Made by a program: the position numbers and the translations under genes | The notes under the pieces: model-generated | What the model was told of the DNA's origin: nothing | The model's database searches: none | The model's input: only the letters and a program-made list of their open reading frames with translations | Shown here: piece by piece, positions 9,073 through 18,330 of the stretch | Numbering within the stretch: the first letter of the stretch is position 1 | How the letters are laid out: the number at the start of each line of letters is the position of its first letter | DNA from: Andalucia godoyi | Lineage: Eukaryota; Discoba; Jakobea; Jakobida; Andaluciidae | Reading direction: 5' to 3' | DNA: 64,000 bases | NCBI GenBank assembly: GCA_009859145.1 | Contig: VRVR01000020.1 | Location: 62,001 to 126,000 of the forward strand

Positions 9073-10596
9073 TTATTTGTGCAGCACCAGTCGATCTGGG
9101 ACCAACTTGTCGTGCATGTCGACGTCCTCATCGGCGTCGTTTCCAAATTGGCCTGGTTCATACTCATCTTCTCGCAAAGCGCTCGTCGGTCCTGCTGCTC
9201 CCTTTCCAGGTTCAAAGGGAACGTACTGAAAGCCTCCACTGTCAGCCGCATCTTGCTCGAGAAGCAGGTTCTCTTGCTCAAATGCACCCCACAGTCTATC
9301 TTTTCTGATCTCTTCCACAGGCCGGCGCTTCGTGATCCATTCGTATCCCGCCGGTGGGGCGCCCCAGCCGTTCTGTCCGTATCCCCAAACCACGCTGACA
9401 GAAGGAGGAGAGGTTACTCCAGGGATTTTGAGCGATGCGTACCCAGGCGGGGGGCCCAGCTTCTGCATTGCCCACAGCCACGGAACAGGCTGAGTCTCGT
9501 TTTCGAGTCCAAGAGCCCGTCGAAGCTTGGCAGACACCTTTCCCGGCTTCAGATGGCCCATTGCCGAGTTTTGCAGCACATTTTCCTTTCCCTCAAAGTA
9601 CAGTTCCCCAAACCCGGTGATAGAGGGCCGTGTTTGCTGCTCGAATGCATGCAGCAGAATCGAATAATCAATGTTCATCCGTCCTACGGAAGGTCTCAAT
9701 CGTTCTCTCCCCTTTTGAATCATGGACTTTTTCGCATCTTGCGCAACCATTGCTTCGCGGATCTTTCGGATTCCAGTAGCCTCGATGTAATCAGGAAGCT
9801 TGTACGCCGACATTTCCGTTCCGCGCTTTGCAGACAAGTACCTTCGCTTCGCAGACCAGTGCAATGGAACAGGAACCGTGCTTCTGATCGACTTCAGCTG
9901 AACCAGCAAATCCGGATCCGGAGCCGTAACATCCCAACTGTCCACAACCTCCGGATGCAACGTCGTCGCCTTCAGCTCTGCGATCTTGTCCCGCAGATAG
10001 AGCTTCCGCTGCCGATTCGACATCAAATCCAGCTCGCTTGCATCCAAATAGAAACCGACACTCGCTCCCCTCTTTCCCAACTCGCCCCGCTCACCTTGCA
10101 TCTTGGAACCGTCCACGTTGGCACGGGCACCACCGCCATAATCAACATTATCACCGTCCTGCATATGCCGAGCATCCCCATGTGTCTCTGAAGCATTCCC
10201 GAGCCCTGCGCCCTGCTCCATCCCACTATCATTGCCGCTACGATCATCCACGGGTTGCCGAAATCGGTCCAAAACCGCTGAGAACTCTGACTCGATTCCT
10301 CGATCCTCCAATTCTATGCTCATTCGTGCAGTCGGCTTATCCAAAGAATCATTCAATGCATAATCAGCCGACGGCGCAGACGACGATGAGAAGAAGTCAG
10401 ACCGTGACGGAAGTGCAGTCCCGCTCTTCTGATTCTGATTCTGATTCTGAATCGTTTCCGTTAAAAAAACTGGTTGCTGTTTTTTGCGGTTTTCCTTCCG
10501 TTTTTGTCGCTTTTGACGGATTAAAGCACGGCGCTTTGCACTTTTTGGTGAAACGGGGCTCGAAGCCGACCCATCCGAATCTGAATCGTCGCCCAT
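9073..10596 (-). CDS. SF3B2: Splicing factor 3B subunit 2 (SAP145/Cus1)
   Basis: 507 residues. A component of the U2 snRNP SF3B complex that helps anchor U2 at the branch site in the nucleus. The N terminus is Lys/Arg-rich (about residues 20-45) and a low-complexity acidic part follows. The conserved core begins around residue 185 (ELDLMSNRQRKLYLRDKI). It contains the DUF382-type segment (PLHWSAKRRYLS, KLPDYIEATGI, SVGRMNIDYSILLHAF) and then the PSP-type Pro-rich motif (GFGELYFEGKE, LKPGKVSAKLRRALG, KLGPPPGYASLKIPG, GWGAPP). It is shorter than the human protein mainly at the N terminus. It has no intron. It is divergent from the N6AMT1-type gene, with a hexamer microsatellite between them. 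Confidence 0.95.
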   Translation of the reverse strand: MGDDSDSDGSASSPVSPKSAKRRALIRQKRQKRKENRKKQQPVFLTETIQNQNQNQKSGTALPSRSDFFSSSSAPSADYALNDSLDKPTARMSIELEDRGIESEFSAVLDRFRQPVDDRSGNDSGMEQGAGLGNASETHGDARHMQDGDNVDYGGGARANVDGSKMQGERGELGKRGASVGFYLDASELDLMSNRQRKLYLRDKIAELKATTLHPEVVDSWDVTAPDPDLLVQLKSIRSTVPVPLHWSAKRRYLSAKRGTEMSAYKLPDYIEATGIRKIREAMVAQDAKKSMIQKGRERLRPSVGRMNIDYSILLHAFEQQTRPSITGFGELYFEGKENVLQNSAMGHLKPGKVSAKLRRALGLENETQPVPWLWAMQKLGPPPGYASLKIPGVTSPPSVSVVWGYGQNGWGAPPAGYEWITKRRPVEEIRKDRLWGAFEQENLLLEQDAADSGGFQYVPFEPGKGAAGPTSALREDEYEPGQFGNDADEDVDMHDKLVPDRLVLHK

Positions 10597-10969
10597 TCTT
10601 CCGTCAGCACCACGTTTCCCCTAATCGTCGACTCAAAATACAAGAAGGACTAAATTTAAAAAAACAAATCATAATCATAATCATAATCATAATCATAATC
10701 ATAATCATAATCATAATCATAATCATAATCATAATTGAACAGTTCCCAAAATCAGGTAGACGGCTAGCATCAACTCATAACGGTAGACTCACGTCCAGCA
10801 TCAGCTGTAGTTTTTTTCCTGCAGTGCAGCTCGACTACAGTGAGGTGAATGACGAACAACGAAATTGCGTCGTTCTACTGGTGCTGCTTTGGGAACTGTG
10901 TTGTTTCGATTACGATTCACGAAGCACGTAGAGAACGTTGGCTGCGGCAGGATAAAAGTTGCATCACAT
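10597..10969. other. Divergent spacer with microsatellite
   Basis: Shared upstream region of SF3B2 and the glutamine methyltransferase gene. Apart from the hexamer repeat, nothing recognised. Confidence 0.5.
10667..10734. repeat. (AATCAT)11 microsatellite
   Basis: About eleven perfect hexamer units, about 70 bp upstream of the SF3B2 start codon. Confidence 0.95.
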
Positions 10970-11711
10970 ATGCCTTCAAAGTACAGACCAAAGCTGGATC
11001 ACATATCGTTTGATACGCTGAAAGAGATTTACGATCCGTCCGATGACACGTTTTTGTTTTCCGATGTTTTGGAAGAGCAACAGGCTGCACTGAGCGCTGT
11101 GCTCCCTGGGATCTGTCTTGAGATAGGGTATGTACCATCCACTAGGTTTACGCTCTTGTGCTTGCTTATTTTTTGCAGTTTCGTCCATAATGACACTAAT
11201 CTGGCTTATGTCGATGGTGATGGTGAACAGACCGGCAACCGGGTATCTGACATGCCACTTAGCCCATATGTTTCCAGAGTCGCACTATGTGTCGGTTGAT
11301 GTGAACCCGATTGCATGTGCAACATGCAGTGCGACCTACAGAGAGAACCAAGTGTCGCAGGCTGATGTTGTTCATGGCGATCTGGTGACCTCTCTGTGCG
11401 ACTCGTCGGTGGACGTTGTCATTTTTAACCCGCCGTACGTTCCTTCTGAAGAGGATGAGCTGGGGACGCAGGACGTCATCGCGTCGTATGCAGGAGGTTG
11501 GAAAGGCAGGGTGGTCATTGACCGGTTTGTAACCCTTGTCTTTCCAAAGCTTAGGAGCTCCGGGTTGCTGTACTTGCTTGTCATTCGCGAAAATGAGCCA
11601 CTGGAGGTTATCGAGAACATGAAACGAAGAGGTTTCCTGGACGTGGCGGTCGTGGGCGAACAGAAACGAGGATGGGAGCACCAGTTCATCATTCGCGCTC
11701 GAAAACCGTGA
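10970..11711 (+). CDS. N6AMT1: eRF1-type glutamine N5-methyltransferase (N6AMT1/MTQ2)
   Basis: Two exons, 10970-11127 and 11231-11711, give 212 residues, about the size of the human enzyme. The family methylates the Gln of the GGQ motif in release factor eRF1 with S-adenosylmethionine, with TRM112 as partner. Motifs seen: YDPSDDTFLFSDVLEE at the N terminus, ICLEIG (motif I, cut by the intron), VDVNPIAC (acidic ribose-binding loop), the catalytic NPPY in VIFNPPYVPSEEDE, and GGWKGRVVIDRF. The intron starts GTATGT. Using the acceptor after GAACAG restores the frame as EIGPATG; a stronger-looking acceptor (TTTTGCAG) at about 11180 does not fit the donor phase. Identity is certain; the acceptor is likely rather than proven. 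Confidence 0.9.
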
Positions 11712-12376
11712 TCATCAGCCTTCAAAGTGAATCCCGTATGCACACACGCGCATCGTCGGAAGATCTCGAAACAGTGATCGTGCGCACTATTGGACCGGTC
11801 AGTTCCACGAGAACTACGTCAAAGGAGTGGCAGGCAGTCCATGGCGATGATTAGAGAAAATGGGAAGATGCCCCCGGAGTTGTCTGAAACGACATGGCGT
11901 GTATGCCACTGGTGGGCTCACTGGCGAGACTGCCTCTGAAAGCTCCTGGACTCTCTCCACTTGCACACCCCGTGTTTCTGTGTTTGTGCCGTCGCAGCCC
12001 ATGAAGCAGCAAGCCATTTGGACTTCCCGGAGCATCTCCGCAAGTCGATCGATGACCTCCTGAGAGGTAAAACATGCGATGGCGAGTATGTGGTAGGTTT
12101 TGGTGTTTGCTTGTTTGTTTGTTTTTCTTTTCTTTTTCTTCTTCTTTTGAGCGATCATGTTGCGCACGAGATTGACAGGGACTGATGAGAATGCTCAAAC
12201 GTATTTTTACGTAGAAGATAGATAACTTGACAGAATACTGCAGGGAAATGATGAGCGGGACCAAGAAGAGTAGATAAACAGATAAAGGATGCGATACGTG
12301 TGCCAGCATTCTCACAGCTCCGTGTGCTAATGAGATGGTAACATTTGATTCGTAGAAAGGATGCGTTGCTCGCTGC
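11712..12376. other. Intergenic with unresolved coding signal
   Basis: Apart from the possible minus-strand terminal exon listed separately, this stretch has AT-rich runs and no recognisable gene. Confidence 0.4.
11814..12059 (-). CDS. Possible terminal exon, unknown protein
   Basis: On the minus strand a pyrimidine-rich acceptor (TTTTACCTCTCAG) precedes a phase-0 open stretch of 81 residues starting EVIDRLAEMLREVQ. It looks helical and ends at a stop at 11814. No upstream exon was found. On the plus strand the same place reads as a donor (GAGAGGTAAAA), so the strand is not certain. Confidence 0.3.
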   Translation of the reverse strand, partial: EVIDRLAEMLREVQMACCFMGCDGTNTETRGVQVERVQELSEAVSPVSPPVAYTPCRFRQLRGHLPIFSNHRHGLPATPLT

Positions 12377-13251
12377 TTATGACGACGATTTGTCCATTGG
12401 CTCCCATTTGAGCCGGGCTTCGAAGTATTTGAGCGCAGCGACAGGATTGTCAGCATAGACCACTTCCTTTGTTTCCCATCTCGAGTCTATCCTTCCCATC
12501 CGATCCATGCGATTTACTCTAAAAAACAGCGAGTCCGAGAGTTTTCTGCAGCCCACGACCTCCGTGATTGCACCAAGCTCAGCAACCTTGGTATCCGGTC
12601 TAATTGAAATTCTGTCGTCGGTCGAGCTATTCTTTGTACCATCACTAGAGCCCGGCTCTCCTCTGCTGTGACTCGAATGGCTACTCGACGTCGAGAGCCG
12701 TGCTACTTTTGACGGCTCCCCTCGCTCCTCACTCTCTCCCTCTCGTTTCCTCTTCAAACCATCCTTCCCAGGAGTTCCCGAACCCGATTTCCCGCTCGAA
12801 TTAACAGATGCTGACGACCCAGACGCACCACCAGCAGCCGAAGCCGAAGCCGAAGCCGAAGCCGAAGCCGAAGCCGAAACACCAGCACCAGCACCAGCAC
12901 CAGCACCAGCAACACTACTATTAGATCCTCCAAACTGTTTTTCATACTCGTGCACAACCGCCGGAATGTCCTCCATCAGCGTCGAATAAGGCTCCCACGT
13001 CTTTCATCCGTCCATTAAATCAACAAAAAAAAACGAAAAAGGAACCCCCCCAAAACAAAACAAAAAATCATTAGGTCGATGAAAACACAAGAAGGAAAAC
13101 AAACACCGCAAAGCGGAAGAAAAAACAAAATGCATACGTTTGCGTCGTCGCCATAGCCCTTCCATTTGACAAGATACTCGACTCGATTCGCGATCTTTCG
13201 CTTGTCAAGCAGCTTTTCGACTTCATACTGCTCGATTTCCTTCTTTGGCAT
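12377..13251 (-). CDS. HP1-like chromodomain plus chromoshadow protein
   Basis: Exons 13138-13251 and 12377-13000 join in phase 0 across a GTATGC...AAAG intron and give 245 residues. The N terminus has a chromodomain (residues about 7-60: QYEVEKLLDKRK, VEYLVKWKGYG, TWEPYSTL). The aromatic cage Tyr/Trp/Trp positions are in place, as expected for binding methylated Lys of histone H3. A long hinge follows, with an (Ala-Ser)n tract from a GCCGAA hexamer repeat and a basic KRKREGE patch. The C-terminal about 65 residues (LGAITEVVGCRK ... ALKYFEARLKWEP) match the chromoshadow fold. It probably acts in heterochromatin. The next gene upstream on the same strand is a chromoshadow-only protein. Confidence 0.88.
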
Positions 13252-13634
13252 GTTCACAATCTTCAAACAGGAGCCTTCAAAAGCAGCACCAGGCAAATAC
13301 GATATCTCTTTCTCTCAAAATTAAATAAAAAAGGGAAAAAAACCCACACTCGACGCAAATCACACAATGAAAAGAATCCACAAACGAACGATCGTGATTC
13401 TTGAAGTCGCATAAAGAAGAGGAAAGCTTCAGTGGCTCAGGTCGCGCGCCAGTTCCGAAGGCAGTGTTTTTGTTTTTTACGAGCGTTGGAGCGAAGGTGC
13501 GCGTCTCTGGGGATGTCTGGAAAGCTTTGTCTCACGTACGTGGTCACAAGGTGAAAAGAGAGAGGATGAAGATGAATGGATAACCAAATGCTTTACATGA
13601 TAATCAGAAGGATTGTGTAAGTTCTTGGGGCAGT
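13252..13634. other. Intergenic between the two chromoshadow genes
   Basis: Upstream region of the HP1-like gene and downstream of its neighbour. No gene recognised; a weak 60-codon plus-strand frame has no protein-like features. Confidence 0.5.
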
Positions 13635-13913
13635 CTAGTCAAAGGCAGACTGTTGCGCGGCTGGCGCGGCCATGGCAGTTGAGATCGAGTATTCAAACTT
13701 CATGATTGACTCGTAGAACTCGAGTGCCTTGATTGCGTCTTCTGGAGATCGATGGAGCACCGATGCATGTTCCCATCTTGAGCTCTTGTTGGTTTGCACC
13801 GTCGGATCGACTCGCGTCACCATGTAGTAAAGAGATTCGTTGTGCCACCGTGCGTCCGTCACAGACAGTACTCGTCCAAGATTGTCCAACGACGTCGACA
13901 CACTGCTTGCCAT
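13635..13913 (-). CDS. Chromoshadow-domain-only protein
   Basis: 92 residues from ATG at 13913 (MASSVSTSLDN). The body aligns by eye with the C-terminal domain of the neighbouring HP1-like protein: LGRVLSVTDARWHNESLYYMVTRVD against LGAITEVVGCRKLSDSLFFRVNRMD, then SRWEHA against SRWETK, and AIKALEFYESIMKFE against PVAALKYFEARLKWE. There is no chromodomain. Chromoshadow domains dimerise and recruit partners in HP1, so this could be a dimerisation partner or competitor of the adjacent HP1-like protein, a role I infer only. The tandem arrangement suggests local duplication. Confidence 0.75.
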   Translation of the reverse strand: MASSVSTSLDNLGRVLSVTDARWHNESLYYMVTRVDPTVQTNKSSRWEHASVLHRSPEDAIKALEFYESIMKFEYSISTAMAAPAAQQSAFD

Positions 13914-14338
13914 TTCCCCTCCCCTTTCGCTCAACGTCACTTACTCACTGCTCTCTGCGTCTCACGGCTGTCTTGAGGCCTCACTGCTTCACAAACGGTT
14001 GGTCCCATAACTGCACTACTGCGGGAATCATTTTTTGCGGTGTGCTTGAGTTTCCGTCGGCTAAGCATCAATTGTTGCAAGACAGCAAAAGAAAGCACGG
14101 AATGACAAAACACTCGGAACTGTCACTCGTTGTCACCTATGTCACCGGTCATCGTTTGTCATTTCTCATTACTCATTGCCTTTTCTCTTCTGTTTTTCAA
14201 TCGGACTGCGACCATTCAGTCGACCTTTAAACATTTTTTTGCTTCTGCTTCTGCGTCTTCTTCTGCGTCTTCAGAAGAAATCATCTGGGTGTTTTTCACG
14301 GGTTGTTTTGTTTTCCTCTTCGTGTAGAGCGGTGTCGA
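13914..14338. other. Divergent spacer, nothing recognised
   Basis: Between the chromoshadow gene and the EH-domain gene. A CTTCTGCGT-type short repeat occurs near 14242-14275. Confidence 0.5.
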
Positions 14339-17300
14339 ATGGACCTTTCTGCACTGACGTATATTCCGGCAGAAGGCGCCGTTGACTCGGTGTTTTCCAG
14401 CTTTGAAAAGGATGCCTTCGGAAATATTCCTGGACGAGCTGCAGGGACCTATCTTGCACAGTCACAGCTTCCGCGCGAGGTTCTGGCGACCATCTGGAAA
14501 CTTGCGGATCGTGATAAACGCGGAGCGCTGGATCGCCGAGCTTTCGGAACCGCTTTAAAGCTTATTGTACTTGCCAAGCTTGGAAAGCCCTTGGATGTTT
14601 CTGTCGCGGATTCAATGGCTTCCGCAGCCCCGGGTTATCCTGCATACGGGTTTGCACAGTCGCCGCAGCAGCAGCCGAGCTTTCTGCCGCAAAGTGCTCC
14701 TCCACAAGCGACATCGCCGAGTTTTTCTGGTTTCAACGACCCGTATGCACCAACGGAACACGAACGAATCCAATTTCTGGCGCAGTTCAGAACCCTGGAC
14801 TCGGATAACTCGGGGAACGTGGCGGGTACGGCGTGTCGAAACGAGTTTCTTAGATTTGGAATCCCTGCAACACAGTTAAAGTCAATATGGGGTCTCTCGG
14901 ATCTTACTCGAGATGGCAAGTTGGACGTGAAGGAGTTTATGATTGCGATGGCGCTTATTACGCGCGCGCGTAGTGGGCTCCCAGTCCCGGAGAAGCTTCC
15001 TCTGTCTCTCGTGTCGTTTGATCCATTGCAGCCTGTCGCAGCACCTGTGGAGGAGAAACCCGTCCAGTTTGGTCTTCCGCAAACTGTCTATGCTGATCAG
15101 TTTGCCATTCAGCAGCAGCAACTATCAATGATGGGAATGCAGTCAAACATGCAACCTGCGCATGCCCCGAGTACACAACAATTTTCTCCAGTTCCTGCAG
15201 TTTCTCTGGCACAGGAACCCGTTCCTGTTGTCGCGGAGAAGAAGCAGGAATCGAAAAAATTGGAGAAAAAAGTTGTTGACGCGTCTGCATTTGAGGCTTC
15301 TGTGTTGTCTGGCGCATTTGCTGAAATTTCAAACACATTCTCCAAACCAAAGCCTGCTGACCCGGTTGCGGCACAGCCAGTCGCAGCTTCTGTAGCTGTT
15401 CCTGCATATGGTGGCTTCGATTCCGGAAGCAGCACTGGAGGATTTGCCTCTTTTGACTCCCAACCAGGATTTGGACAGCCTGGTGCTGCTACTGGTCCTG
15501 CACCTTCTTCGGGGTTCGCATCGTTTGATTCACAATCTGCATTCAGTGGGCCGTCAATTGTCCCTGCTTCCTCGTCGTTTGATACCGGCTTTGGTTCCGG
15601 TTCATTCGGGAATTCGCAACCGGCGGCCTTTGGGTTTGATTCCGGGAGCAGTTTCGGACAGAACAGTGCTTTCCATAGCGCGCAGCCTACTTTCGGTGCG
15701 TCGTCGGGTTTTGGTCAAACTTCTACTGGTTTCGGCGATTCTGCGGCATTTGGGCAGCCCCAGCAAGCGAGTGGCTTTGACTCGACGGCTTCTTTTGGCC
15801 AGCCGTCAGCGTTCGGGCAGCCCCAGCAAGCGAGTGGCTTTGACTCGACGGCTTCTTTTGGCCAGCCGTCAGCGTTCGGGCAACCCCAGCAAGCGAGTGG
15901 CTTTGATAATGCGGGTTTCGGAGTTCAGTCTTCCGCTGCGTTCGGACTCAGCGGTAACGCCCCTGTGCAAGCATTGACCCAGTCCCAGTTACAACAACAA
16001 GAGCAGCAACTGCTGCAATCGTCAGCGGTCAGTGAGCACCCATCGAAACATTCTCCTCCTAAACTCTCCGTTCCGGAAAGAGAGACGGTACCGGTATCGA
16101 CAATTCCTTCCCCCGTACCGAATGTTTCGTCTGCTCCCTCGAGCCCGTCTTCTGGGACTCCTGCCCTTCGAGGAGTTTTGAGCCGTTCTTCTTCTATGGA
16201 CTCTGTTGAATCATTGGACGGTGACGGTAAGAAAAAGAGGAAAAATGGAAAAGTGTCTTTCAACGACAAGCTGGACGTTAAAACGTTTTCCAAGCCTTCC
16301 AAAGATGACATCCCTTCACCGGACGGCCCACCGCCAGCAAACATGTTTGCACCACAAGCCCAGCCTGTTCCTGCAGCTGGTCCGCATTCTCCCCATCCAC
16401 CTTCATCTGCGGCGTCTCCACGTCTTACAGTACCGACTCCGCAAGAAATCGGAATGATGCAGCAACAAGCTCAGGCAGCAGACAAACGCGTTCAGCAACT
16501 CCAAGGACAGATTGTTCTGGATGCTCGAACGCTGCAGATGTTGACCATGCAAAGAATTACGTTGGAGACAAAACTTGAAACATTGAATGATTTGATTTCG
16601 CATTATGAGGAAGACTTGGCGACGCAGAACTCGGCAAAGGCGACATTACAAGCACAGATTAGCGAGGTAGAGCGTCGCTTACGTGCTTCAGAACAGAAAT
16701 CAAAGTCTCTTGATGAAGAAATTGCTGCGCTAAAAGGGGAGGTTGCTGGTCTTGAACTCAAGTTTACTGGCTTGTCGCTTCAGGCTGAGAAAGTGGACAA
16801 GATGAATTCTTCTAAAGCAGCAGAGATTGCGCAGTTGCAGGCCCGCAAAGCGAATGCGACCACAGGAGGCGTTTCCAAAACTGTGCATGATCCCCTCGCA
16901 TCCAATAAGAAAGATGAATTTGGTGCATTTGCTGGAAACTCTTTCGGATCTTTTGACTCAACTGCCACAACCGGCACGAATTCATCTATTGGAAAAGTCG
17001 ATGACTTTGGTTCCTTTGGAGATGCGTCCAGTTTTGAAGTTTTCCCAGTTCAACCACCGTCCGCCATGGCAGCCCATTCTTCTTTTAGTGGTAGTGATTT
17101 CGGAGATTCGACGTTCACAGGCTTTAACAGCTCTCCAGTAGTTGCCACGTCCGTCCAAAAAGATGATTTTGGCTCGTTTGACGATACAGGATTTGGTTCG
17201 TTTGACGATAATAAGTCTTCCGCAATCAAGCATCATGATGCATTTGGATCTTTCAATGGCGGCTTTGATGTTCCTGCTCAGACCTCCCCGGCTGCTGCAA

Positions 17301-18172
17301 AGAGTGATGATTTCGGTGGTTTTGGAGACTCGTCGTTCGGTGATTTCGACACCAAGCCTGCTGCTGCTGCTCCTGCTCCTGCTGCTGCTCCTGCAAAGAC
17401 CTCCCCGGCTGCTGCAAAGAGTGATGATTTCGGTGGTTTTGGAGACTCGTCGTTCGGTGATTTCGACACCAAGCCTGCTGCTGCTGCTCCTGCTGCTGCT
17501 GCTGCTCCTGCAAAGACCTCTCCGGCTGCTGCAAAGAGTGATGATTTCGGCGGCTTTGGAGACTCGTCGTTCGGTGATTTCGACACCAAGCCTGTTATGC
17601 CCATATCTGCTGAAAAGTCAAAAGAGACTAGCGAATCGTCCGTCAGCTCCGCGCCTGTGGATTTCGGATTTGAGTCTTCTAGTTTCGAAAATTCCGGGGA
17701 AACTTCCACGGGTTTCGGATTTGCAACTGGCGCCTCTGATTTCGCAGCAGTAACAAGCCCCACAGAGTCATCTACGGCCCCTAGCTTTTCTTTTGGCTTT
17801 GAACCAAAGGATACTGCATTTGGAGATTTTACTCCTGTAGAATCATCCTCATTTGCCTTTGCTCCCGCAAATGCATCATTTGCACCCGTTGATCCCGCCT
17901 TTGGATCCGATTCGTTTGGATTTGATGCGTCTGCACCACCTTCTATGGCTGCAAATGCGGCTACCACTGCTTCTTTGACTGCAGCGGCTCCCGCCAAGAA
18001 GTTAGATGGCTTTGACGATGCTGGATTTGATGATTTTGGGTCTGTTACTGCTGCAAATGATTTTGGTGATTTTGACGCTCCTGCATCTGCTCCTAAACAG
18101 GCTCCGGCTGTTGCGTCTGCAGGAGGAGACGATGGTTTTGGAGACGCGGGTGGATGGGATTCTTCGTTTTAG
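14339..18172 (+). CDS. Eps15/Pan1-like EH-domain endocytic scaffold
   Basis: 1277 residues from the ATG giving MDLSALTYIP. Two EH domains lie at about residues 12-90 (AAGTYLAQSQLP, IWKLADRDKRG) and 135-216 (FRTLDSDNSGNV, IWGLSDLTRDGKLDVKEF). The second carries a convincing EF-hand calcium loop. A Gln/Pro/Phe/Gly-rich region follows, containing three 21-residue tandem units. Then come a coiled coil (about 705-840) and a long C-terminal tail of DDFGSF/GFGDSSFGDFD-type motifs, with three 39-residue tandem units. This order (EH, EH, coiled coil, acidic Phe motifs) is that of Eps15/Ede1-type adaptors at clathrin-coated sites, binding NPF proteins and AP2 appendages. No ubiquitin-interacting motif was seen at the end. 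Confidence 0.9.
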   Translation: MDLSALTYIPAEGAVDSVFSSFEKDAFGNIPGRAAGTYLAQSQLPREVLATIWKLADRDKRGALDRRAFGTALKLIVLAKLGKPLDVSVADSMASAAPGYPAYGFAQSPQQQPSFLPQSAPPQATSPSFSGFNDPYAPTEHERIQFLAQFRTLDSDNSGNVAGTACRNEFLRFGIPATQLKSIWGLSDLTRDGKLDVKEFMIAMALITRARSGLPVPEKLPLSLVSFDPLQPVAAPVEEKPVQFGLPQTVYADQFAIQQQQLSMMGMQSNMQPAHAPSTQQFSPVPAVSLAQEPVPVVAEKKQESKKLEKKVVDASAFEASVLSGAFAEISNTFSKPKPADPVAAQPVAASVAVPAYGGFDSGSSTGGFASFDSQPGFGQPGAATGPAPSSGFASFDSQSAFSGPSIVPASSSFDTGFGSGSFGNSQPAAFGFDSGSSFGQNSAFHSAQPTFGASSGFGQTSTGFGDSAAFGQPQQASGFDSTASFGQPSAFGQPQQASGFDSTASFGQPSAFGQPQQASGFDNAGFGVQSSAAFGLSGNAPVQALTQSQLQQQEQQLLQSSAVSEHPSKHSPPKLSVPERETVPVSTIPSPVPNVSSAPSSPSSGTPALRGVLSRSSSMDSVESLDGDGKKKRKNGKVSFNDKLDVKTFSKPSKDDIPSPDGPPPANMFAPQAQPVPAAGPHSPHPPSSAASPRLTVPTPQEIGMMQQQAQAADKRVQQLQGQIVLDARTLQMLTMQRITLETKLETLNDLISHYEEDLATQNSAKATLQAQISEVERRLRASEQKSKSLDEEIAALKGEVAGLELKFTGLSLQAEKVDKMNSSKAAEIAQLQARKANATTGGVSKTVHDPLASNKKDEFGAFAGNSFGSFDSTATTGTNSSIGKVDDFGSFGDASSFEVFPVQPPSAMAAHSSFSGSDFGDSTFTGFNSSPVVATSVQKDDFGSFDDTGFGSFDDNKSSAIKHHDAFGSFNGGFDVPAQTSPAAAKSDDFGGFGDSSFGDFDTKPAAAAPAPAAAPAKTSPAAAKSDDFGGFGDSSFGDFDTKPAAAAPAAAAAPAKTSPAAAKSDDFGGFGDSSFGDFDTKPVMPISAEKSKETSESSVSSAPVDFGFESSSFENSGETSTGFGFATGASDFAAVTSPTESSTAPSFSFGFEPKDTAFGDFTPVESSSFAFAPANASFAPVDPAFGSDSFGFDASAPPSMAANAATTASLTAAAPAKKLDGFDDAGFDDFGSVTAANDFGDFDAPASAPKQAPAVASAGGDDGFGDAGGWDSSF
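15749..15905 (+). repeat. 63-bp tandem repeat inside the EH-protein gene
   Basis: Units beginning at about 15749, 15812 and 15875 encode FGQPQQASGFD followed by a Thr/Ser-Phe-Gly stretch. The first two units are almost identical in DNA and the third is partial. Confidence 0.9.
17281..17593 (+). repeat. 117-bp tandem repeat inside the EH-protein gene
   Basis: Three units start at 17281, 17398 and 17515; the last is incomplete. Each encodes an Ala/Pro linker plus KSDDFGGFGDSSFGDFDTKP. Near-identity at the DNA level points to recent expansion. Confidence 0.95.
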
Positions 18173-18330
18173 TCAGGGTAGGTTTTCTCCTTCCTCCCCC
18201 TCTTTCCCCCTCGGATCTTGTAAAGTTATTGTGTTTTGTGCAGCAAATTTCAAAATTCCCGGAGGGGTTTACTCTGGGATTGGTACAAGAAGTGAGTAGA
18301 AGAAAAAGAAAAGATGCATCGGGAAGTACG

